A stretch of 48,272 nucleotides of DNA from the NCBI GenBank assembly GCA_017409215.1, contig JAFQTD010000022.1:1-48272 (forward strand), read 5' to 3'. The notes below the pieces were generated by a model. The model was not told the DNA's origin and ran no database searches. It saw only the letters and a program-made list of their open reading frames with translations. Below are positions 42,773-48,272 of this stretch, piece by piece (positions within the stretch are counted from its first letter, which is position 1; each line of letters begins with the position of its first letter). The stretch comes from Alphaproteobacteria bacterium (GTDB lineage Bacteria; Pseudomonadota; Alphaproteobacteria; Rs-D84). The translations under genes were made by a program, and so were the position numbers.

Positions 42773-44047
42773 CTACCTAAAATTTTCATCCCATACGGCT
42801 TTCAAATCTGCATCGTAATCCGCCCCTTGGGTCACGATTGACATTTGTCCATCAAAATACCCACGTGAATATTTATAAACATCCGCAGGTGTTATCTTTT
42901 CGAATAATCTAACCGCTTCATAATAATCATACAATTGGCCATACAATTTGTATTCCGAAATCAAAGTATCACGACGCGCGATTGATGATTCTAACCAATT
43001 CGCATCACCCAGTTTATCTATACGATTATATCTATCTAAATCCTCTGCGGTAATATCCAGATTATTATAAACATCGTATGCATTCTTGGCGATTAATGCC
43101 ACAACTTTTTTTATATTTTCCGCACTTGTTTCTGTTTCAAAACCGCGCACTTGAAACGTTTCATTCCCCAAGACAGTTAATCCCCCGCCATAAACCAGAC
43201 CGTTTTCCTGACGCAAGACATTCAAAATCTTTTCATTCATAAAGCGTTCAAATCTTCTGCAGCATATTTTATTAAATTTATGTTCCAGCCTATTTGACCA
43301 AATGCCAGGGAACACTATTTTTAACTTAACATTATTCTTACCCGCCACAGAATTATGTGCAATTATCGGCGTATATGTAATATCCATATTTTGCGAAACA
43401 TCATGTGTTGGCAAGAACGCAAACCCCCTTTCAATATTCTTTAAAACCTCTGACGGATTATCCAATCGACCGGACAGGCAAATTATACAATTTTTTGCAG
43501 AAAAACGTCGCGCAATAAATTCCAGCATTTGGTTGCGTGTAAAAGACCTAATATTTTCTTCTGACCCAATTCCGCGGATTGAAAAGGTCGCATAATTAAA
43601 TAAATTTTTTGATATAAAATCAACAAATTGATTTTCTGTGTTATCCAACGCCCTGCGTCTTTCATCGCAAATCACATTACGTTCAATTTCAATTTTATTT
43701 TCATCAAACAAGGAATTTTGTAATACATCTGCAAAAAAATCGACCAGCACATTTACATTTTCTGCCAACACACGACCATAAAAAGCAGTTTCTGTTTGTC
43801 CAGTTCCTGCATTACGCGTTGCGCCATTATAATCCATATAATCATCAATTGCTTTTTTATTTGGCAGTTTTTTCGTGCCCTTGCATAACATATGTTCACA
43901 AAAATGGGTCAAACCACATTCATTTGGTTTTTCATCACGCATACCTGTTTGGAAACAAACCTTAACCGAAACAGTTTCTATATCCATCGGGTCTAAAATC
44001 ACCGTCACGCCATTTGATAATTTATGCAAACTCGGATTATATTTCAT
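42773..44047 (-). CDS. M16-family zinc peptidase
   Basis: The 424-residue protein has the inverted zinc motif H48-F-C-E51-H52 (LTHFCEHMLCKGT) and a distant Glu (E129 in IERNVICDE). The M16 N- and C-terminal halves are both present in one chain, as in PqqL/MPP-beta-like bacterial peptidases. No signal peptide is seen. The start at 44047 has AAGGAA eight bases upstream; a longer frame was rejected. It lies 63 nt after queA and 20 nt before tgt. Confidence 0.9.
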   Translation of the reverse strand: MKYNPSLHKLSNGVTVILDPMDIETVSVKVCFQTGMRDEKPNECGLTHFCEHMLCKGTKKLPNKKAIDDYMDYNGATRNAGTGQTETAFYGRVLAENVNVLVDFFADVLQNSLFDENKIEIERNVICDERRRALDNTENQFVDFISKNLFNYATFSIRGIGSEENIRSFTRNQMLEFIARRFSAKNCIICLSGRLDNPSEVLKNIERGFAFLPTHDVSQNMDITYTPIIAHNSVAGKNNVKLKIVFPGIWSNRLEHKFNKICCRRFERFMNEKILNVLRQENGLVYGGGLTVLGNETFQVRGFETETSAENIKKVVALIAKNAYDVYNNLDITAEDLDRYNRIDKLGDANWLESSIARRDTLISEYKLYGQLYDYYEAVRLFEKITPADVYKYSRGYFDGQMSIVTQGADYDADLKAVWDENFR

Positions 44048-44110
44048 AAAAGATTCCTTTGATATTCGTAAATTTCTTACACGCACTGCCCCACATCAAC
44101 GTTTCGATTT

Positions 44111-45238
44111 TTACTTTTTCCTAAGTAATTTTCTGCCCAACTTCTTGCTAAGTATTTTTTTTAGCGCATTCGGTGTTGCCCGCCACCGACTTCTTTTTCG
44201 TCTGCCACCTTTTTCTGGATTTTTCTTATACAACAGGCAACAATCACCATAACTAAAGAATCTATATTTTTCTTTGATTGCGTGCGCGTATGCTTTTTTC
44301 ATCTCGGTCAACCCTGCAAATGCCGACACCAACATAAACAACGTAGATTTTGGCAAATGAAAATTTGTTAACAAGACATCCACCGCTTTGAATTTATACC
44401 CAGGTGTAATAAATATACGTGTTGAACGCGAGAAAGGCGCAACACGTTTATATTCTGCTGGATTCGTGTTGTACATTGCCGCACTTTCCAGCAATCTCAA
44501 CGAAGTTGTACCAACCGCAATTACACGCTTTGCCGCATTGATAACTTTTGCCTGTTCTTCGGTAATTTGCCCCCATTCACTGTGCATTTTATGTTCAGAC
44601 AAATTTTCTGTCCTGACTGGCATCCAAGTTCCCGCCCCAACATGCAAGGTTATATTTACAATTTTTGCACCGCGCTTTTCAATTTCTGCCAACAGTTCCG
44701 GGGTAAAATGCAATCCCGCTGTTGGTGCCGCCATCGACCCCATTGGCATGGAATAAACAGTCTGATACCGTTCGCGATCTGCGATTTCTTCTTCGCGCTT
44801 CATATATGGTGGCAACGGCAACTTGCCAACCTTATCCAAGACTGCAAAAACATCATCTGTGATAAATTTTAGTTTTAATCCGCTTTGTTCATTTTGTGCA
44901 ACCACCCCAACAATTGTCCCATCATCCAGATATAACAACCGCCCCGGTTTTATCTTTTTAAATTTTGAACACAGTCCCCACCAGCAACCATCACTTGTTG
45001 CGGTATGCAGTGTTATTTCATATTTTCCATCTGCAACAAAGCGCGCAGGAATCACGCGCGAATTATTAAAAACAACAACATCCCCGGTCCTTAACGCATC
45101 GACAAAATCACGAATATGCTTATCTTCTTGCGCCCTGCCCCGAACCACAATCATACGCGACGCATCGCGCTGTTCCAATGGACGCGATGCAATTAATTCA
45201 GGTGGCAATTCAAAATCAAAATCAGATGTAGTATACAT
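44111..45238 (-). CDS. queA: S-adenosylmethionine:tRNA ribosyltransferase-isomerase
   Basis: QueA adds the epoxycyclopentane ring from AdoMet to preQ1-tRNA in queuosine synthesis. The 375-residue protein has the family opening FDFELPPELIASRPLEQRDA, PLPPYMKR, APTAGLHFTPELL, HVGAGTW and FHLPKSTLFMLVSAFAG. Ordinary QueA ends shortly after a 'YGDAMLI'-like segment (here SYGDCCLLYK); this one continues for about 35 more, very basic residues (NPEKGGRRKRSRWRATPNAL and on). It starts 2 nt after the era stop. Confidence 0.95.
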   Translation of the reverse strand: MYTTSDFDFELPPELIASRPLEQRDASRMIVVRGRAQEDKHIRDFVDALRTGDVVVFNNSRVIPARFVADGKYEITLHTATSDGCWWGLCSKFKKIKPGRLLYLDDGTIVGVVAQNEQSGLKLKFITDDVFAVLDKVGKLPLPPYMKREEEIADRERYQTVYSMPMGSMAAPTAGLHFTPELLAEIEKRGAKIVNITLHVGAGTWMPVRTENLSEHKMHSEWGQITEEQAKVINAAKRVIAVGTTSLRLLESAAMYNTNPAEYKRVAPFSRSTRIFITPGYKFKAVDVLLTNFHLPKSTLFMLVSAFAGLTEMKKAYAHAIKEKYRFFSYGDCCLLYKKNPEKGGRRKRSRWRATPNALKKILSKKLGRKLLRKK

Positions 45239-45240
45239 TT

Positions 45241-46137
45241 TTATTTCTTAAATTCCAAGCCTTGGTCAATATAGTTTTCTGCCTTTTCTTCCCAATCCGG
45301 TTCAACACGCACAAACAAGTGCAAACGTGCATTTACCCCCCACTGGTCTTGGATATCATGGCGGGCTGCTGTTCCAATTTTTTTCAGTTGCGCCCCGCCA
45401 CGTCCAACGACAATCTTTTTATGCCCATCATTACGCACAGCAATTTTCTGATAAATATCCAGCACACCATCATCGGCAACCTGTACCCGTTCTGTCACGA
45501 CATTTATATGATAAGGTAATTCTTGATGCACATATTTATAAATCTTTTCACGCGTTAATTCCGACAGATACAATTCATCTGGCACATCTGGCGCATCAAC
45601 GGTATCAAACAGATACGGACTTTCTGGCATAACATCTGCCAATGCGGTCAACATTTTTTCAATTCCGTCATTTTTCAGTGCAGAAATCATAAATATATCG
45701 CCCCAATTTGCCATCTGGGACAATTCTGCGACCATTGGCAACAGTTCCAACTTTGGCACTGCGTCAACCTTGTTCAATGCGACAAATATATTTGACCTGT
45801 CTTTGATTTTTTCGACCAGTGCGCGAATTGTTTCCGTTATACCCTTTTGCGCATCCAGCAACAACAAAATTGCATCTGCATCACTAACCGCATCCATCGC
45901 AGCCGCAACCATCGCCCTGTCCAGACGGCGCGACGGCTTGAAGACCCCGGGGGTATCGACAAAAATCAGTTGTTTTGCCCCGACCATTTTAACCGCGCGC
46001 AGTCGTGTTCGTGTTGTCTGCACTTTGTGCGAAACAATCGACACCTTGCGTCCCATAATTTGATTTAACAAAGTACTTTTACCTGCGTTTGTTGGACCGA
46101 TAATGGCAACAAAACCCGAATATGTTTTTTCTGTCAT
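45241..46137 (-). CDS. era: GTPase Era
   Basis: Era is a ribosome-assembly GTPase that binds the 3' end of 16S rRNA. The ~298-residue protein has G1 GPTNAGKST, G2/switch TTRTRLRAV, G3 DTPG, G4 NKVD, and a C-terminal KH domain (KIVVGRGGAQLKKIGTAARH). The start at 46137 is preferred over an ATG at 46149 because TATGAT ends 7 nt before it and the earlier ATG lies inside that -10 box. No Shine-Dalgarno is present, so a leaderless mRNA is likely. It leads the queA-M16-tgt string. Confidence 0.95.
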   Translation of the reverse strand: MTEKTYSGFVAIIGPTNAGKSTLLNQIMGRKVSIVSHKVQTTRTRLRAVKMVGAKQLIFVDTPGVFKPSRRLDRAMVAAAMDAVSDADAILLLLDAQKGITETIRALVEKIKDRSNIFVALNKVDAVPKLELLPMVAELSQMANWGDIFMISALKNDGIEKMLTALADVMPESPYLFDTVDAPDVPDELYLSELTREKIYKYVHQELPYHINVVTERVQVADDGVLDIYQKIAVRNDGHKKIVVGRGGAQLKKIGTAARHDIQDQWGVNARLHLFVRVEPDWEEKAENYIDQGLEFKK

Positions 46138-46144
46138 GGCAAAA

Positions 46145-46153
46145 ATCATATCA
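46145..46153 (-). promoter_or_regulatory. era promoter, extended -10 giving a leaderless mRNA
   Basis: TGATATGAT on the minus strand ends 7 nt before the preferred era ATG, as at tkt and murJ. Confidence 0.5.
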
Positions 46154-46180
46154 CAACAAATTGAAAAGTGAATAAAAATC

Positions 46181-46208
46181 TTGCAAAATCCAATATATAT
46201 GCTAAAAA
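46181..46208 (+). promoter_or_regulatory. Putative dcd promoter
   Basis: TTGCAA (46181-46186) and TAAAAA (46203-46208) are 16 nt apart, the latter preceded by TATGC as in other promoters here. The -10 is poor. Confidence 0.4.
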
Positions 46209-46241
46209 AAACAAAAAAGTCACCCTAAGGAGTTTTTTACT

Positions 46242-47012
46242 ATGCAACTAACTGGTCCTGAAATTATAAAGCGTATGTCTGGCGAAAATCCAGATATTAT
46301 CATCACCCCATTTGACAAACGTTGTCTGGGTTCAAACAGTTATGATTTACATCTATCTGACACCCTGCGTGTGTACAAGCGCACAATACCATACGGGACA
46401 AAACCTGCGATTGAATATCGTGGCAACCCTGATTTGCACACTATGGCGGACTGGTATGAAAACCCTGTTTCATATAACATTTATAAAGACATAAATTCGC
46501 CTGCCGTCAGAAAAGACACCGCGTATCGCGACAATATGGTATCACAAAACAATCGCCACCCATTCACACACGACATTCGTAATCCGCGTTATTTAATTGA
46601 CCCAACAAATCCCGCACATCACGAAACAATTGAAATCAAGATTCCAGAAACAGGATTAATTCTATCACCAACTATTGGCTATCTGGGGGCAACTGTTGAA
46701 TACACAGAAACCCGCAATTTGTTCCCGTACATTGACGGCAAATCCAGTATTGGTCGCAATTTCATATTAAATCATCACACTGCAGGTCGTGGGGATGATG
46801 GTTTTTGTGGTGAATGGACATTGGAAATACGTGTATTATATCCGACGGTCGTATATCCATATATGCGCATTGGTCAAATATATTACGAAGAATTTACTGG
46901 CGAACGCAAACCATACGACCAGAATAATTTCAGCCATTATAATCGCCAGCGCGGTCCAACCCCTGCGGCCCCAATTCCGGTTGACCGATTTCTGGCTGAC
47001 AAGACACGATAA
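46242..47012 (+). CDS. dcd: dCTP deaminase with a ~60-70-residue insertion
   Basis: The 256-residue protein deaminates dCTP to dUTP, a main dUMP source. The core matches the family: ITPFDKRCLGSNSYDLHLSD (about 21-40), GKSSIGR (the Ser and Arg of the active site), LNHHTAGRGDDGFCGEWTLE with the catalytic Glu, then PYMRIGQIYYEEF. Family members are about 175-205 residues. Here roughly 60-70 extra residues (about 48-125), rich in Asn, Tyr, His and Asp, separate the first strand from the active-site region. AAGGAG lies eight bases before the start. A terminator follows. Confidence 0.85.
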   Translation: MQLTGPEIIKRMSGENPDIIITPFDKRCLGSNSYDLHLSDTLRVYKRTIPYGTKPAIEYRGNPDLHTMADWYENPVSYNIYKDINSPAVRKDTAYRDNMVSQNNRHPFTHDIRNPRYLIDPTNPAHHETIEIKIPETGLILSPTIGYLGATVEYTETRNLFPYIDGKSSIGRNFILNHHTAGRGDDGFCGEWTLEIRVLYPTVVYPYMRIGQIYYEEFTGERKPYDQNNFSHYNRQRGPTPAAPIPVDRFLADKTR

Positions 47013-47041
47013 AAAAAATCCCCGATTGGGGATTTTTTATT
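47013..47041 (+). terminator. Intrinsic terminator of dcd
   Basis: AAAAAATCCCC-GATT-GGGGATTTTTT begins right after the dcd stop. Confidence 0.9.
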
Positions 47042-47067
47042 TTAGGCTTGCGCAAAAACCGTAACTT

Positions 47068-47077
47068 ATGGTATACT
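47068..47077 (+). promoter_or_regulatory. Promoter of leader RNA C
   Basis: The extended -10 TATGGTATACT (TATACT at 47072-47077) lies about 12 nt before the 5' hairpin of the RNA; a weak TTGCGC -35 is 18 nt upstream. Confidence 0.6.
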
Positions 47078-47083
47078 ATCACT

Positions 47084-47341
47084 TGAACTCAGATGGGAAT
47101 CTGGTTCGGGGCTGTAGCAGGCTCATAAGTTCCGGTGCAAATATATGATTACATATATAAAATGTGTCGTAATCCGGCATACTGTTTTCCTTATTTGCAT
47201 CGTTATTCTATTCGCCCTGACGAAAAAGTCGGGGGGCTGTTCGCTATACAACAGGGGCGCACCCCAAAGGCGAACAGAGTCATTGAACTTATGATTTGCT
47301 AACTCCCCGACCGCAAGAATTTCCATTGCGGTTATTTTTTT
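47084..47341 (+). ncRNA. Structured leader RNA, copy C, ending in a terminator
   Basis: In order: 5' hairpin CAGAU-GGGA-AUCUG (47090-47103). An end-to-end helix, where GGUUCGGGG..UAGCA..UCAUAAGUU (47103-47131) pairs with AACUUAUGA..UGCUAACUCCCCGACC (47286-47312). Inside it, P4 GGUGCAAAU/AUUUGCAUC (47134-47202) enclosing a GAUUAC/GUAAUC hairpin, P2 CCCUGAC-GAAAAA-GUCGGGG (about 47215-47235), and P3 CUGUUCGC/GCGAACAG (47237-47277) with loop UAUACAACA, a GGGG-CGCA-CCCC hairpin and AAAG. A terminator ACCGCAA/UUGCGGU with U7 follows (about 47310-47341). GUCGGGG of P2 could also pair with CUCCCCGAC. The secreted-protein start codon is 22 nt further on. Confidence 0.8.
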
Positions 47342-47362
47342 GAAAGAAAAAGGGAGTAAATA

Positions 47363-48272
47363 ATGAAAAAAATCTTTAAATTGGTGTCAATATCGGCACT
47401 TGCAACCGCTGTATATGGCGTACCTGTCGCAAATGCAAACACCGCCACGCCAGAGGCGTGCGTTGCAAACGACCTGACGTTGGTATATGACCTTAGTGAA
47501 CTAAATTTTGATACGGACGGTGCATCTACACGACTAAAAAGTGCCTTTCAAAACGGTGTATTCGCATCCCAAGCTGTTTCGGTTGGTGCACCATTTGATT
47601 TGCCGGATGTGGGTATTCCCGGAACATTTACATACGAAGTTGACGATGTAGTATATACCGATAGTGACCCATTTGCAATACCAGCAACCAGCGAAGATAC
47701 CATCACTGTCAAGGTTCGTTTTGCGGCCAAAGGAACCTTGGCCAAGGGTGTGGCTATTGATAATGGTCCAGTGAAACTTTTTGGCACAATTATGTTGCTA
47801 TATGTGTCTGATGCTGAGGGTGGATATAGCACACCGGCCGCAGCATTCTTAAAGGTCACGTCAGACCGTAACATTATGGCCATGCAACCTGCCAAGGGGG
47901 TCAAGCTGTCAGTATTCGCAGATACGTTGGCTGAAAATGGATGGCGAGCGATCTCTACTCGTGACGGATATGTATTGCGTGGTTTTGCGCCAACCAACGG
48001 CATATCTTATGAAACAGTTAGTGTAAATACTGGTGGATTGCCTAACCCCTATTCTTTATTAGCAACAAATGCTTTTGATATGTCGACCTTGACCACCTGG
48101 GACTATTCACCCGGAGATATATTCTTAAGCGCAGCCTTTGCGCAAAACTGCGATGCTGAAACAACTGTGACCGCATGCGATACATCAAACCCAACCAAGC
48201 CAATCTGCGAATTGAGTGTTGGCCCAATGGGAGAAGTCACATATAACAACGGTTGTTGTACAGGGTATAGTC
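47363..48272 (+). CDS. Secreted protein, 3' end cut by the window
   Basis: The reading frame is open from the ATG at 47363 to the window end (303 codons). It starts with a signal peptide (MKKIFKLVSISALATAVYGV, then PVANA). The mature part has a mixed hydrophobic/polar composition of beta character (LTLVYDLSELNFDTDG, VKVRFAAKGTLAKGVAIDNG, DGYVLRGFAPTNG). It becomes Cys-richer near the cut end (CDAETTVTACDT, PICELSVG, NNGCCTGYS). AAAGGGAG precedes the start. No family is recognised. Its expression should depend on read-through of the terminator in leader RNA C. Its coding strand is richer in G and T than those of the other plus-strand genes (eno, dcd). Confidence 0.75.
   Translation, partial: MKKIFKLVSISALATAVYGVPVANANTATPEACVANDLTLVYDLSELNFDTDGASTRLKSAFQNGVFASQAVSVGAPFDLPDVGIPGTFTYEVDDVVYTDSDPFAIPATSEDTITVKVRFAAKGTLAKGVAIDNGPVKLFGTIMLLYVSDAEGGYSTPAAAFLKVTSDRNIMAMQPAKGVKLSVFADTLAENGWRAISTRDGYVLRGFAPTNGISYETVSVNTGGLPNPYSLLATNAFDMSTLTTWDYSPGDIFLSAAFAQNCDAETTVTACDTSNPTKPICELSVGPMGEVTYNNGCCTGYS

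Noticed and set aside
47084..47341. FMN (RFN) riboswitch for the leader RNA
   Set aside because: GGUUCGGGG and CCCCGACC recall RFN boxes, but the other conserved RFN segments and helices are missing and the downstream genes are not riboflavin genes.
47548..48003. 151-codon minus-strand frame
   Set aside because: Antisense to the secreted-protein gene that has a signal peptide, ribosome-binding site and structured leader.
1..48272. tRNA or rRNA genes, insertion sequences, prophage
   Set aside because: No cloverleaf with a GTTCRANTC arm in the gaps, and no transposase, integrase or phage structural gene was recognised.

Overview
The window looks like a chromosome segment of an AT-rich alphaproteobacterium with a small genome, of the kind found among host- or gut-associated lineages (RF32/Enterousia-like or Rickettsiales-like; this placement is inference). 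Evidence: the tilS-ftsH pair, a regulator with the alphaproteobacterial 'SGLA..GLD.TTFN.SK' helix-turn-helix, solitary rpsD, BamD/RlpA/LemA/M16 genes of Gram-negative type, two outer-membrane beta-barrel proteins ending in Phe, and many small secreted Cys-rich proteins of unknown function. Most genes lie on the minus strand. No tRNA, rRNA, CRISPR array, transposase or integrase was recognised.

Layout. 1-730: non-coding A/C-rich DNA with six ~56-bp iteron-like repeats. 0.8-5.6 kb: mscL (zinc-ribbon form) and aroK, an outer-membrane protein, then prfA and hisS. 5.6-9.5 kb: a secreted Cys-containing protein behind a structured leader RNA, a YgjP-type metallopeptidase and transketolase. 9.5-17.2 kb: rnhA, a short HTH regulator, a 1722-aa autotransporter, enolase and a tiny membrane protein. 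17.2-19.5 kb: repeats, then groEL/groES. 19.6-24.3 kb: HIT and DUF167 genes, a LOG-family gene, and tilS-ftsH-MBL hydrolase. 24.4-29.3 kb: a Cys-rich secreted protein behind a second leader RNA, rlpA, murJ, bamD, smpB. 29.3-32 kb: an unknown membrane protein, a 0.6-kb repeat block and a duplicated-domain secreted protein. 32.1-37.5 kb: ABC exporter, SIMPL protein, tcdA, tatD, an EF-hand/Cys-His membrane protein, lemA. 37.5-38.3 kb: rpsD with a structured leader. 38.3-46.1 kb: one long minus-strand gene string, era-queA-M16 peptidase-tgt followed by four hypotheticals. 46.2-48.3 kb: a dCTP deaminase with an insertion, then a third structured leader RNA and a secreted protein cut by the window end.

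The most unusual content is a family of three structured RNAs (minus 6751-6929, minus 25222-25432, plus 47084-47341). Each has its own promoter, a long helix joining its two ends, an internal CCC.GAC/GUCGGG hairpin, a third helix with a conserved UAUA..RAAG internal loop, and an intrinsic terminator about 20 nt before the ribosome-binding site of an unrelated secreted-protein gene. The three copies differ in sequence but keep their pairings by compensatory change. This is the architecture of a transcription-attenuating leader (riboswitch or similar), and I cannot match it to a known class. Other points: -10 boxes exactly 7 nt before the start codons of tkt, murJ and era (probable leaderless mRNAs), a recurrent TATGnTATAAT extended -10, an RlpA lacking the usual His and Asp, and an FtsH with an altered pore motif.
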